Source: Coenobita brevimanus (lineage: Eukaryota; Arthropoda; Malacostraca; Decapoda; Coenobitidae). Taken from it: a stretch of DNA of 64,000 nt. The position numbers and the translations under genes are program-made. The stretch covers positions 1,474,161 to 1,538,160 of the forward strand of contig CM064667.1 in assembly GCA_032717465.1 (NCBI GenBank), read 5' to 3'. The stretch's first letter is position 1, and the number at the start of each line of letters is the position of its first letter. Under the pieces are notes generated by a model. It did no database searches. It saw only the letters and a list, made by a program, of their open reading frames with translations, and was not told the origin of the DNA. This document shows, in pieces, positions 1-12,371 of this stretch.

Positions 1-1490
1 TTTCCTACTTCATTTATTCTAAACTTCACTTCTGCATCTATTCTTCCATCCATGTAACATATGACCCAAGATATTTAAAACAATCTACCTCCTCAAGCAA
101 CTCACCATTCAAAACTATATTCATCCCCACTACCATCTATCAGCCCCTCGTACATTTCATCACTTTACTCTTATTCTCATTTACTTTCAATTTCCTCCTT
201 TCACACACCCTTCCCAAACTCCTCTACCAACTGTCTCAATCTCTCCTCTGAATCAGTCACCAGTGCAGTATCATCTGCAAACAGCTGCATGCTTCAGATT
301 CCACTCTCCTCCATCAACATTTACCAAGACTCAGACCACCTAAAATATCTTGCATTCACCTCCCTTACAACACCATCCATGTAAATATTAAACAACCAAG
401 GCGACATCACACATCCCTGTACTGACCCCACTCTCTGAAACCAATCACTCACAGCATTTCCCACTCTTACACACGCTTTACTATTTACATAAAAACTTTT
501 CACCCCTTTTAGTAACCTACCATCAAGTCCTTTTAATCTTAAAACAGTCCACAAAGCCTCCCCTATGAATTCTATCATACGCTTTCTCTAAATCCATAAA
601 TACCCAAAACACACATCCTTGCCTTTCGCTAAATACTGTTCTGCACTTGTCTCACAGCAAACACCTGATCAACGCATCCCCTCTCTCTCCTAAAGCCACA
701 CTGCTCATCACTAATCACTCCCTCTGTACCCTCTCTAACTCTCACCAATTAACACTCTACCATACACTTTACCTACAACACTCAACAGACTTATACCCCT
801 AAAGCTAGTACATTCATACTTATCACCCTTGCCTTTCTCCCCAACAGGGACCACACAAGCACTTATGATCCATTGGCAACATACCTTTCTCAAAGCACCC
901 ATTCAGCAGTCTTACTAACCAGTCAACAATAGTCACTCCACCACCCTTCAGGCATTCCACATACACCCATCCATACCTGCCATTTCCCCTGTTTTCATAT
1001 CCTTTACTGCCTTCTCCACTTCTTCCTTCGTGATCCAAAGAATCATTCAACTCTCCCATACATTTATTCCTTGCACATGCATCCGCCCTGATATCAGCCA
1101 CCCTTTCCTCCTCTACATTTAACAATCTTTCAAAATACTCTGCCCATCTCTTCACAACCTGCATCCGTCTCAGTGCCTTCACCACATCCTCTGCTTTTAC
1201 TCGTTCTTCCTTCCCAAACTCTCCACTTTCGCACCCTTTTCACCTCCCTTCCTAAAACATTTTTCTTATTCTGTTGAAAAATTCCTCTTAATAATACTTT
1301 ACCCCTCCTGCATCTGCTGCCACTTTGGCACATCCTGCTGAGCCCTTCACGCTCTATTCCTCTTCCTGCTGCTGCCTTTCACATATGAGGCATCTCATGT
1401 TCTTCCTCACACAGCCCTGCAGTTCATATGCCCGTCTCTTCTCAATACCACAGCCATGCTTACTTCCCTGCACCACCCTCATGTAAATTC
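1..1490 (-). pseudogene. RTE-like LINE reverse transcriptase remnant
   Basis: Minus-strand translation in several frames matches the plus-strand LINE at 9494-11419. 823-1185 gives a pre-RT piece (KRWAEYFERLLNVEEER, VECLKGGGVTIVDWLVRLLN), and 321-578 gives the RT motif B region (QGCVMSPWLFNIYMDGVV). Unlike the 9494 copy, it is broken by many stops and frameshifts, so it cannot make protein. The 5' side (toward 1490) stops before any endonuclease domain, and the 3' side runs off the window. Because the same 5' truncation and upstream flank occur in both arms, the LINE inserted before the arm was duplicated. Confidence 0.85.
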
Positions 1491-1954
1491 AATAATTGTT
1501 TAGTAGCAATCTCCATGTAGAAAGAGAAGCTATTTTCAGAATAAATGTACATAAGAGGTAAATAAATTTGATCTCCTGTGCTCATGGGTGGATATAGTAC
1601 CAGTGTCTCTCATTACCTATTAGAGGAAAGAAATGGCTCAAGCTCACTTCCCCAAACTCCCAAAGTATGCTCTCTGTCGTCTTTTGACACTGGTCTCAGC
1701 CAAAGCAACCAGGAAAGCCTTAGTAAGTAAGTCCCAGCGAGTGGCCTCATGCCTTAAAAACCTCTATGCAGACGTCTCAGCACCGGGAAAACCAATGTTA
1801 ATTTGATGGTTGCCACTGGTTTCGTCCTGAACAATCCTACTCGTCTTTGGTGTGCTGGAGGGAGGCTGAACCATATGTTCTCTCACCAGCTTCCACGCAT
1901 AAGGTTGATTGCTTGGAGCTAAAAGCGGGACATTGTCACAGTGTGTGTGTCTGA

Positions 1955-1956
<2 letters not shown>

Positions 1957-1994
<38 letters not shown>
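1957..1994. repeat. (GA)n microsatellite
   Basis: Near-pure GA run with one interruption; its counterpart in the other arm is the CT run at about 8967-9007. Confidence 0.95.
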
Positions 1995-1995
<1 letters not shown>

Positions 1996-2282
1996 TACAC
2001 TGACTTGAATAAGAGTGACCAGCGACAGCTGCCACATAACCCCTCTCCCTGAGGCTGCTCAGTCAGCTTTAATGCTCTCAGACGAACCTCAATGACTATT
2101 ACCCAGTACAGTGCAGTGGAATGGGCCGACTAAAGTTGGCGATTAGTGTAATGATTTTATATTAACAAGTGTCAATTATTTCAGTTGGTTTGGATTAAGC
2201 TTTATAGTACAAAGCCCAGTGTTTTAGATAATTTACAAAACAGCAAGACGTTTTACTCACAATTAAAAAGCAGGACAGATAG

Positions 2283-2310
2283 AAAAAAAAAAAAAAAAAA
2301 AGAAAAAAAA
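2283..2310. repeat. Poly-A tract
   Basis: A-run with one G, next to ggcgagagtgtccctcc. The other arm has the matching T-run at 8661-8687. The tract may be an old retroposon tail, but no SINE body is evident. Confidence 0.9.
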
Positions 2311-3256
2311 GGCGAGAGTGTCCCTCCTTAAGGCGGGCCTATGGTCGCCTTATCCACGTCAATTGACAGTCTGAGACAACTCAGTCTCATTAGCTCTGCA
2401 CTAATAGTTGTTGTAAAATCAGTTATCCTTCTCTCATAAGACAGGTCAGTGATCTTTATCCTAAAGCTTGTTGCTCTGACTGTCACTATCTGAGGTGCAA
2501 TGCAGCTTTGTGTATTGAATAAAGTAACTCAACTATACTAGTCTTGTGAATGACATGAAAATAGAACAGGTATGTGGCCACAACTGGCATTTCATTCTCT
2601 CCTCCCCTGCCTGCCCTCCCTCCCCTCCTGTCACCCCAGCACCATCATTCATTCCCCCCCTGCTTCCACCCTTCTCTCCTCCAACTCTCCCTCTCAGCCC
2701 CTCTTACTCTGATGTGACTTGCTGCGCATAAAGGAGCCAGTCAGAGGCATGGTGTACATGAATATAGGTGATTAATGTGGCTGACTGTACACTTGTTAGG
2801 GTTTCCATATGGGATGTGGTTGGGGTTCTAAATTATCTTCCCATCCACAGTGCCACTAAGGGGAGAGGCAGGCCTGATTAACTCTACGCCTTATTAATGC
2901 AGTGCAACTGGTCAGTGCCTGGACTGAGTGCTGTAGACTCGGACCTTTACCAACCTGATGAATAAAATCATGGGAATGGATGATAGATGGATCTGATAGA
3001 TAAATAGGTACAGGTAGCCTAAGCTGACACGACCAATAAATCTTTTGTTTTGCAATTCTTTATGATGGAATATTCCTTTAGATAAAGCCACTCTAATAAT
3101 CTCACTTCATCTTTTGTTTTGGTATAAATTTCTCTACACTACCTGTACATTTTTCCTCCTCCTTCACCTCTCTGATACCCCGTAGCTGTCAGGGTCCCCC
3201 GTGCACACTGGACCTTTCACTGCCAGAGTCCTAGGAGCTCAGTTGTAACCTGTTCC

Positions 3257-3257
<1 letters not shown>

Positions 3258-3289
<32 letters not shown>

Positions 3290-3302
3290 ACCCACCCACT
3301 CA

Positions 3303-3346
<44 letters not shown>
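3258..3346. repeat. (CT)n-(CA)n compound microsatellite
   Basis: CT run followed by a CA run of about 20 units; the inverted counterpart is the GT/GA run at 7594-7667. Confidence 0.95.
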
Positions 3347-3347
<1 letters not shown>

Positions 3348-5188
3348 CTAGATGGGTATATATATAGGGAGAGATCTAAAAACCGCATACCATACTTTTG
3401 CTGAAGCTCTGTTAGGCTGTTTCCACCATTCGACAGTTTATACTATTAGTGTTCATCTCCTGGTTATAGTGTGTTAACTGCCAATGGTACACACAATGAG
3501 GTAAACGGTGATACAAGGTAGAGCGGAGGTGTGGAAGATATCAGTGATTCAACATTATTTTGAGTATGTTTCCTGTTGTAGAAGCTAATGGATTGAGGTA
3601 TTTTCTTCATTAACTTCACTACCTGGATGGAGGAAAGCCAGGCTCATGGAGAGGAGGAGTGGTGGGATGGGAATTAAGAGGGAACGGGCTTTTGATTCAA
3701 GCCCACCTTTTCCTTCTTCTTCTTCTTCCTTTCCATCTTGTATTCTCTGAGTGAACGAAGGTCTTTCTGCTCCAGTCCACCTCTTTCCCATATTTCTTAC
3801 ATTCATTCTCAGAGAACTTCAGCTAATTGCATCTTCTTCACTGCTCTCTGCTTCTTTACACTTAACCTTCCCCTCCCCGTGACCTTTACTGAAACAGCGC
3901 TTGCCATTGATAAGGTGTTGAATTAATGAGAAACAGATCAACACATTGATCCATTCTACAATCAATCCCAGTGACTCTTACGCACGTCACCATCAGCAGA
4001 TTTTATAAACCAGGTGGGCCCAACTATTTTCCACTAGCAGAGCACAGTCTCACACAGCAATTGTCCGTTTACACTTCTGCGGTCCCAGACGAATGAGCTT
4101 TCCTCTGTATTTTTTATAGTTTCAGCATCTGTTCACAGGGTTCTGAAACTGCTACGAGCAGTGCAAAAGAACAGTCAGAAAGCAGGGAGTTCAGATCCGT
4201 TTGATTATTGTAGATTAGGTTAGCAAGATGCCTTTCCAGGTTTCGACTTTGATTCAGGGCGGTAGTGCGTGGATCTGTCAGCGGGATCTATACCTGTGCA
4301 GGGGTAACCTTCTCCTGCTCATAGCCTCAATTACTTTAATAAAGCATACAGGACTCTGCAGCCATGAATGGAAGGTTGTAAGCAACATTCTCATGTCTTA
4401 CTCTACATATTTCTACATAACATATTTACCCCAAATGACTGAGGGTATCCTTCAATCTCATACACTTTTCTGTGTGAAGTTCATATTCCTATGCAAATGG
4501 TTCATCTTCAACAGAACAGCACCATCGTCCACTACCGGCGGAGAAATATCAGCTAACGTTTGCTGTTATCATGACCGTATGCTGGTTTCCAGTCACTGAT
4601 ATTTTATTTAACTTCTTCCAGGAAACACCTCATAAGGCTGGCATCTGGCGTGTGATCAATTGCCTTCAGGTGGTCGAAACTTGCAATTATGTATTCAGTT
4701 CACCAGCGCCGCACATTTTACTCATTGTCATCCAGATATTGAGAGCGAAAACGTGAGGAACGGTGTTTTGTGGGGGGGGATGTGTGGTGGTGTATTTCGG
4801 ACTTACCTTCTTTTTAGATAACCCGTGAGGAACGTTTTGTGTGTGTGTGTGTCAATGTGTGTGCAACGTGTGTGTGCTGTGTTGGGGGGGGATATTTGAG
4901 CGATGTTAGGGGAGATCAGTTCTGTAATGGTTGGTGCAGTTTGTGACAGGGTATCCAACACTCCACCACACATATCACACACCTTGCAGCTGGATTACAC
5001 ATGCCGCGGTGGGATGTGTAATGGCGTAATATCTTCACTGGTTGGAAGTTGCACGGGAAGGCCTAAGAAAAAGACATATTTCTCTGAATGACTTTAGCTG
5101 CGTTTCATGACTCTAAACTTCTTCCGAATTGTACGTTTCCCTTTTTATGTTTCGCATTCATAGTAAAGGTATTTAAATATTGTTTCAT

Positions 5189-5634
5189 CAGTATCAAATT
5201 TAGTATTGCTGAACTCTTAATATTCCATTCATTGTGTACGCCGTGTATACCAGTTATGTACCTGTGATATTAAGTGGTGAACCCTGCAGCTTCTCACGTT
5301 TCATCGATGTTTGGATTGGTTGTAACAGAGATAAAAAAGTGTTGCGAATTGAATGCTTAGTACGCAGGTCGACCACACACGCTGTCTAATCACGCCAGAT
5401 TCCAAACGTCTACTGTTTCCAGGAAGTTGGATGAAGATTCATACTAATCACCCGTGCCAGTTTGTGTGCAAAGTAATAGCTCAGTCTGCAGGTGGATTGG
5501 TGGCAGTAGGTGTGAAGGAAGTTTTTAGAATTTAGGTGGATCTGGGTCCGGATACAGGAAGACCAATGAAGTAATTTTGTTGAAGCGTTAATCGAGGTAT
5601 GTGCGCTCCGATAATGTCGAAACAGGGCAAGGCC
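5189..5634. other. Spacer between inverted-repeat arms
   Basis: No gene seen. Part of it (about 5285-5450, including caggtcgaccaca and gtttccaggaagttgg) resembles plus-strand 6175-6330, and therefore also the reverse complement of about 4610-4760. The spacer thus holds a further diverged piece of the same repeat. Its right edge is the assembly gap, so the true centre of the inverted repeat cannot be read. Confidence 0.55.
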
Positions 5635-5734
5635 NNNNNNNNNNNNNNNNNNNNNNNNNNNNNNNNNNNNNNNNNNNNNNNNNNNNNNNNNNNNNNNNNN
5701 NNNNNNNNNNNNNNNNNNNNNNNNNNNNNNNNNN
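5635..5734. other. Assembly gap (100 N)
   Basis: Exactly 100 N, a conventional placeholder for a gap of unknown size. Open frames drawn across it are meaningless. Confidence 1.
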
Positions 5735-6040
5735 TTACGAAACAATATTTAAATACCTATACTATGAATGCAAAACATAAAAATAAACGTATGAATTCTG
5801 TGTACAGTTTTGGGAGTCATGAAACGCAGCTAAAGTCATTTCAGAGAAATATGTCTTTCTTAAGCTTCCCGTTGCAACTTCCAAACCGTGCAGTACATAC
5901 GCCACCACACATCCCACCGCGGCATGTGTGGGTCCAGCTGCAAGGTGTGTGATATGTGTGGTGGAGTGTTGGATACGCCCCCGTCGCCACCACCACAACC
6001 ACTAACCGATCTCCCCCAACACGCCCAAATATCCCCCCCC

Positions 6041-6041
<1 letters not shown>

Positions 6042-6089
<48 letters not shown>
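6042..6089. repeat. (CA)n microsatellite
   Basis: About 24 CA units. They produce spurious His-Thr and Cys-Val frames on the two strands. Confidence 0.97.
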
Positions 6090-6091
<2 letters not shown>

Positions 6092-7593
6092 CGAACCACA
6101 CGTTGTCTGTGGCAAAGGAAGTCCTGAATACACCACCATACATCCCCCCCCCCCCACACTAACACCGTTCCTCACGTTTCAGCTCTCACACTGGATAACA
6201 AGAGGGAAACAAAAAAAGTGCTGGTGAACTGAATACATAATTGCAAGTCGACCACCCAGGCGCACTGATCACACCAGATGCCAGCCATATAGTGTTTCCT
6301 GGAAGAGGCTGGCCAAAATATCGGTGACTGGAAACCGTATACGGCCTTGAGCAAACGTTAGCTGACATTTCTCTCTGCCGGTAGGTGGTGCGATGAAATG
6401 TTTTACGGAATATGAACTATTTTTGTGGTAATATGAATCACACAGAAAAGTGTATGAGATGGAAGGATACTCTCAGTCATTTGGGGGTAACGAGAAATAT
6501 GTAGAAATATGTAGAGCAAGACACAGAAGGTTGCTGGGAACCTTCCATTCATGGCTGCAGAGTCCCGTATGCTTTGTTGTGGGCACTGAGGCTATAGTGT
6601 GGATGGGGTTACCCCTACATTGCGTACTAGATCCACGGCTGACAGATCCACGCTACCGTCCCGGAGTAAGTATCAGTCGAAACAGAAAGGCATCTTGCTA
6701 AGCACCTAAAATCTACAATAATCAAATGGATCGAACTCTCGCTTTGACTGTTCCTTTGCACCGTTTTCGTAGCAGTTTCAGAACCAAAAGAACTTTTGCT
6801 AAACTATAAAAAAGACATATAAGTTTCATTCGTCTGGGACCGCAGAAGTGTAAATGGACCAATTGCTGTGTGAGACTGTGCTCTGTTGGTGAAAAATAAT
6901 GGCCCACACCGTAATTATGTAACTGCTGATGGTGACGTGCGTAAGAGTCACTGGGATTGACTAGAATGGATCAACGTGTTTATCTGTTTCCTCATTAACC
7001 GCACCACTCACTAATGGCAAGGCCATTCAGTGGGGCACGGGGGAGGAGGAAGGGGGAAGTGTAAAAAGAAGTTGGGGAGCTGAAGAAGATAAATAGCTTC
7101 GTTCTTAGAAGAATGAATGTAAGAGAACAAGGGGAAGAGGTGGGACTGGAGCAGAAAAGAAGACCTTCGTTCTTAGAGAATGAAGATAAAAAGAAGAAGA
7201 AGAAGAAGGAAAAGGTGGGCTGGAATAAAGCCTGCTGTCCTTCTTTACACCCCCATCCCACCACTCCTCCCTCTCCCCTGAGCCTGGCTTCTCCAAATGC
7301 TGTAGGATTGGTGCAGTTAATGAAGAAAATACCTTTAATCCCATTAGTATTTCTACAATGAGGAAACATACTAAAAAATAATGTTGAATCACCGACGCAT
7401 CTTTCTCCACACTCTGCTCTACCTTTGCACTTGTTTACCGCAGAAGGAAATTATTTTTGTTAACAATAATTTATAACTAGGATAACACTGGCCATATAAA
7501 CTGTCGAATGGTGAACACTAGTCTAACAGAGCTTCCAGGTAAAAAGTACGGTATGCGGTTTTTATATCTCTCCCTATATATATACCTATCTAG

Positions 7594-7667
<74 letters not shown>
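7594..7667. repeat. (GT)n-(GA)n compound microsatellite
   Basis: GT run of about 20 units followed by a GA run with one interruption. Confidence 0.96.
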
Positions 7668-8634
7668 GAAGATGGTTACAACTGAGCTCCTATAAATCGC
7701 AGTGAAAGGTCTAGTGTGGTACTGTGGACCCTGACAGCTAGCCTGCGGGGTATCGGGAGGAGAAGGAGGAGGAAAAAAATGTAGTAGGTAGAGAAATTTA
7801 GCACAAAATGTAAAAGATGAAGTGAGATGGAGCAGAGTGGTTTTATTCCAGCGGAATATTCATCATAAAAACTGCAAAATAAAACATTTATTGGACAAAA
7901 TGTATTTAGGCTACCGGTACCTATTTTATCTATCGATCCATCTATCATCCATTTCCCATTTTGCTCCATCAGGTCAGTAAAGGTCCGAGTCTACAGGTAC
8001 TCGAGTCCAGGCACTGAAGCACTGCATGAATAAGGCAAGGTAGTGAGTGACTCAGCCTCGCTCTCCCCTTAGTGGTACTGTATTATGTGAGCACTGAACC
8101 CCAACCACATCCCATATGGAAAACCCTAACGTATGTACAGTCGTGACCATATGAAAATAATCACCTATATTCCTGTGTACCCCATGCCTCTTTTTGATCT
8201 GGCTTTCCTTTATGCGCGGCAAGTCACACTGGGTGGAGAGTAAGAGGGGCTGGAGGAGGAGGAGAGGCCAGAAAGAGAAGAGGGCAGGTGGAGGTGGGGG
8301 GACAGAATGATGGTGCTTGGAGTGGGAGTTGAGGGAGGGAGGGAGGAGTAGGCAGGGGAGGGAAGAATGAAAATGCCGAAGTTGTGGCCACATAATTGTC
8401 TATTTTCTTTCATTCAGGGCATCATATAAAGGAGTTACTATTCGGTAGAAGTAAAGCTGCATTACACCTTGTATAAGCGGCGTCAGATAACAAGCTTTAG
8501 ATAGAGTGGTGATATCAAGGACTGGCTCTCGTGAGAGAAGTATACTGACGTGACAGGTCAATTATTAGTGCAGAGCCATCGAGACTGAGTTGGCCCAGAC
8601 TGTCAACGCAGCGTCTGGATAAGGCGACCATAGG

Positions 8635-8687
8635 CCCGCCTTAAGGCGGGACACTCTCGCCTTTTTTTTTTTTTTTTTTTTTTTTTT
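8635..8687. repeat. 16-bp perfect palindrome next to a poly-T tract
   Basis: cccgccttaaggcggg (8635-8650) is a perfect palindrome, followed by acactctcgcc and a T-run. The left-arm homologue near 2320-2345 (ccctccttaaggcgggcc) has one mismatch in the palindrome. Function unknown. Confidence 0.7.
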
Positions 8688-8966
8688 ATATTTCCCGCTT
8701 TTTAATTGTGAGTAAAACGTCCTGCTGTTTTGCAAATTATCTAAAATATCGCGCTTTTAGAAAATTATGCTTAATCCAAACCAAATGAAATACCGAATTG
8801 TTAATATAAAATCTGTCATACTAACTGCTAACTTTAGTCGGCCCATTCACCGTACCGTACTGTATATTGGTCATTGGGGTTCGTTTGAGACATTAGTGTT
8901 TAATTAGCAGCCTCAGGGTGAGGTGTTGCGTGGCAGCCGTCGCTGTCACTCGCATTTAAGTCAGTG

Positions 8967-8968
8967 TA

Positions 8969-9009
<41 letters not shown>

Positions 9010-9033
9010 TTATATATATACACACACACACGT
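8967..9033. repeat. (CT)n / (TA)n / (CA)n compound simple repeat
   Basis: A CT run interrupted once, then a short TA run and about six CA units. Confidence 0.92.
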
Positions 9034-9493
9034 GACAATGTCCCGCTTTTAGCTCCAATAAATCTGGTCACCTTATGCGTGGAAGCCAGAGAAAGAAGAC
9101 ACGGGTCCGCCTCCTCCAGCACACCAAAGACGAGTAGGAGCTGTTCAGACGAAACCAGGTAACCATCAACAACATTGTTTTCCCGGTGCCGCGACGTCTG
9201 CATGAGGTTTTTAAGGCATGAGGCCACTGGACTACTTACTAAGGCTTTCCTGGTTGCTTTGGCTTGACCAGTGTCGGTAAACATTGACACAGATATACTT
9301 TGGGAGTTTGGGAAGGAGTTTGCTTCATTTTCCCTCTAACAGGTAATGAGAGATACCGGTACTATATCCACCCATGAGCACAGACATCAAATTTATTTAC
9401 CTTTTATGCACATTTATTCTAAATAGCCTTTTCATATAGAGATGTCATTAAATAATTATTGAATTTACATGAGGGTGGTGCGAGGAAGTAAGT

Positions 9494-11419
9494 ATGGCTG
9501 TGGCTGAGAAGAGACGGGCATATGAATTGTGGCTGCAGAGGAAGGATGAGATGTCATATGAAAGGTATAAGGAGAAGAGGAATAGAGCGAGAAGGGCTGT
9601 GCGTGATGCTAAAGTGGCAGCAGATGAGAGGTGGGGTAGGCGGCTGACAGAGAATTTTCAACAGAATAAGAAAATGTTTTGGAAGGAGGTGAAAAGGGTG
9701 CGAAAGGGAGAGTCTGGGAAGGAAGAACGAGTAAAAGCAGAGGATGGGAGGATGTTAATTGAGATGGATGCAGTAAGGAAGAGATGGGCAGAGTATTTTG
9801 AAAGATTGTTAAATGTAGAGGAGGAAAGGGTGGCTGAGATTGTGGCGGATGGAAGGGTGCAAGGAATAAATGTGTTGGGAGAGTTGAATGATTCTTTGAT
9901 CACGAAGGAAGAAGTGGAGAAGGCAGTAAAGGATATGAAAACAGGGAAAGCTGCAGGTATGGATGGGTGTGCTGTGGAATGCCTGAAGGGTGGTGGAGTG
10001 ACTATTGTTGACTGGTTAGTAAGACTGTTGAATGTGTGCTTTGAGAAAGGTATGGTGCCAATTGACTGGGCAAGTGCTTGTGTGGTCCCGTTGTATAAAG
10101 GCAAGGGTGATAAGTATGAATGTACTAGCTTTAGGGGTATAAGTCTGTTGAGTGTTGTAGGTAAAGTGTATGGTAGAGTGTTAATTATGAGAGTTAGAGA
10201 GGGTACAGAGGGAGTGATTGGTGATGAGCAGTGTGGCTTTAGGAGAGGGAGGGGATGCGTTGATCAGGTGTTTGCTGTGAGACAAGTGTGTGAATAGTAT
10301 TTAGCGAAAGGCAAGGATGTGTTTTGGGCATTTATGGATTTAGAGAAAGTGTATGATAGAATTGATAGGGGAGGCTTTGTGGACTGTTTTTAAGATTATA
10401 TGGACTTGATGGTAGGTTACGAAAAAGGGGTGAAAAGTTTTTATGTAAATAGTAGAGCGTGTGTAAGAGTGGGAAATGCTGTGAGTGATTGGTTTCCCGT
10501 GAGAGTGGGGCTGCGACAGGGATGTGTGATGTCGCCTTGGTTGTTTAATATTTACATGGATGGTGTTGTAAGGGAGGTGAATGCAAGAGTTTTAGGTGGT
10601 CTGAGTCTGGTAAATGTTGATGGAGGAGAGTGGAATCTGAAGCAGCTGCTGTTTGCAGATGATACTGCACTGGTGACTGATTCAGAGGAGAGATTGAGAC
10701 AGTTGGTAGAGGAGTTTGGAAGGGTGTGTGAAAGGAGGAAATTGAAAGTAAATGAGAATAAGAGTAAAGTGATGAAGTGTACGAGGTTGATAGATGGTAG
10801 GGGGATGAATATAGTTTTGAATGGTGAGTTGCTTGAGGAGGTAGATTGTTTTAAATATCTAGGGTCACATGTTGCTGTGGATGGAAGAATAGATGCAGAA
10901 GTGAAGTTTAGAATAAATGAAGTAGGAAAGGTGCTGGGAGGAATGAAAAAAGTGTTTAAATGTCGTTCGCTTAGAATGGATGTAAAGAGAAGGCTGTATG
11001 AGGGTGTTGTGGTACCGACTGCATTATATGGGGCTGAAACATGGAATGTGGGTGTAGCAGAGAGGAAAAGTTTGAATGTAATGGAGATGAGATGTCTGAG
11101 GAGTATGTGTGGAGTGACTCGTATGGATCGAGTGCGAAATGATGAAGTGCGAAGGAGAACTGGAGTTGTTCGGGAGATGGCTGGTAGAGTTGAGCAGAGG
11201 GTGTTGCAATGGTTTGGGCATATGGAGAGAATGGATAATGAACGATTGGTGAAAAAGATAACTAGATCTGATGTGAGAGGTGTAAGGCTGAGAGGGAGAC
11301 CACGAATAGGATGGATGGACAGTGTGAAGAGAGCGCTGGATGCGAGAGGGATGTCTGTTGAGCAAGGAAGAGTGGCTGTGCGTGACAGAAATAAATGGAG
11401 AGAAACTGTGAATGAATAA
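9494..11419 (+). pseudogene. RTE-like non-LTR retrotransposon, RT and C-terminal part, two in-frame stops
   Basis: One reading frame spans the interval, interrupted only by TAG (10295-10297) and TAA (10391-10393). It begins with a basic linker (AVAEKRRAYELWLQRK) that normally lies between endonuclease and RT, so the copy is 5'-truncated and lacks the endonuclease. RT blocks follow in order: VVPLYKGKGD, DEQCGFRRGRGC, motif A FMDLEKVYDRID, motif B RQGCVMSPWLFNIYMDG, catalytic FADD at 10652-10663, then FKYLGSHV. The tail has the LQWFGHMERM block and an R-x-RGRPR-x-GW block, as in RTE-type elements. The clade assignment is family knowledge, not a search. Preservation far exceeds that of the inverted copy at 1-1490. 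Confidence 0.85.
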
Positions 11420-11752
11420 GTGATGACGCAGCCCTGAGGGGATATTCTTCCGCATTTGGTCTGATCAGCTAGTCAGGTCAGGTGCGGGTAAGGGGATGGG
11501 TCTGTTATGATGTGGCAGGGGTAAACCAGTTCTGCTGTCGGGCCCTGCTGTGGATGTCACTGATTGCATTGCGCAGTTGACCCTTTGTGCGGTGTGATGC
11601 GGTGAGGATCTGTCCGTTCTCCCCTTTGGGGCTAAGATGCGAATGAATGTGTTTGAATGGATGAGTAAATGGAGAGTGAGTCGTCCTGTCTCGGCTACCT
11701 CCCTTTCCTTGGGGGAAGCAGCCTAGGTATATAGATAGATAGATAGATAGAC
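11420..11752 (+). other. LINE 3' UTR ending in a (GATA)n tail
   Basis: Noncoding sequence after the LINE stop, closing with tatagatagatagatag at about 11729-11752. Short tandem 3' tails instead of poly-A are typical of RTE-type and some other LINEs. The other RTE-like copy in this window also ends in GATA repeats (about 30378-30392), which supports this as the 3' end. Confidence 0.65.
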
Positions 11753-11988
11753 ATGAGGGTGACTGTATAGAGGGAGTGTATACCGCGAGGGTGATCATAT
11801 TTACTGTGGACACAGCCATGTCAAGGGTTGCATATAATATTTAGTTCCAAAAATTAATTCCATGTAAGGGTAGAGGACGTTTCTTACACAAACATTATGG
11901 AAGTCAAAGCCATCCAGATTCCATTCTGCGTCTGAAGTCAAAATACACGGATAAACACAAATATCTGGCTCCGCACAAATGTTGATGT

Positions 11989-12371
11989 CACGTCAGTATA
12001 CTTCTCTCACGAGCCAGTCCTTGATATCACCACCTATCTAAAGCTTGTTATCTGACGTCGCTATACAAGGTGTAATGCAGCTTTATCTACCGAATAGTAA
12101 CTCCTTTATATGATGCCCTGAATGAAAGAAAATAGACAATTATGTGGCCACAACTTCGCATTTCATTCTCCCTCCCCTGCCTACCCTCCCTCCCCTCCCT
12201 CACTCCACCCAAGCACCATCATTCGTCCCCCCACCCACCTGCCCTTCTCTCTCTGGCCTCTCCCTCTCAGCCCCTCTTACTCCATTGTGAATTGTCGCGC
12301 ATAAAGGAGCCAGTCTGAGGCATGGGGTACAGGAGTATAGGTGATTATTTATGGCCACGACTGTACATCAT
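11989..12371 (+). repeat. Third copy of the arm repeat, inverted relative to 8170-8548
   Basis: tgtcacgtcagtatac at the left edge and gtgattattt...gactgtacat at the right edge match the reverse complement of 8548 and 8120 respectively. Similarity stops abruptly on both sides. The internal pyrimidine-rich block (about 12160-12290) gives a 60-codon frame that also exists at 2546-2731 and 8210-8413. I regard it as noncoding because it keeps pace with the repeat and has indels between copies. Confidence 0.8.

Larger units (their letters stand above)
1..5188. repeat. Left arm of a >5 kb diverged inverted repeat
   Basis: Read as reverse complement, this stretch is colinear with 5735-10930. Anchors by eye: nt 1-40 with about 10890-10930, the poly-A/aaggcg block near 2283-2345 with 8615-8690, the CT/CA block near 3258-3346 with 7594-7667, the cattcgtctgggacc block near 4081 with 6830, and ggtatttaaatattgtttc near 5168-5186 with the first bases after the gap. 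Identity looks like 80-85% with many indels, so the arms are old paralogues rather than alleles. The outer part (1-1490) is a LINE remnant. The rest (1491-5188) has no gene I recognise; it holds simple repeats and short chance frames. The arm continues beyond the window start. Confidence 0.85.
5735..10930. repeat. Right arm of the inverted repeat
   Basis: Reverse-complement partner of 1-5188, starting directly at the gap. It holds simple repeats at 6042-6089, 7594-7667 and 8967-9033 and, at its outer end, the better-preserved LINE (9494 onward). Between 5735 and 9480 I see no gene. The open frames there are created by CA/GT runs, by pyrimidine-rich tracts (for example 8210-8400 on the minus strand) or by chance. 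Confidence 0.85.

Noticed and set aside
12122..12304. Conserved 60-codon frame present in three repeat copies (also 2546-2731, 8210-8413)
   Set aside because: Similarity is that of the DNA repeat; the frames differ by indels and are dominated by a Pro/Ser pyrimidine tract.
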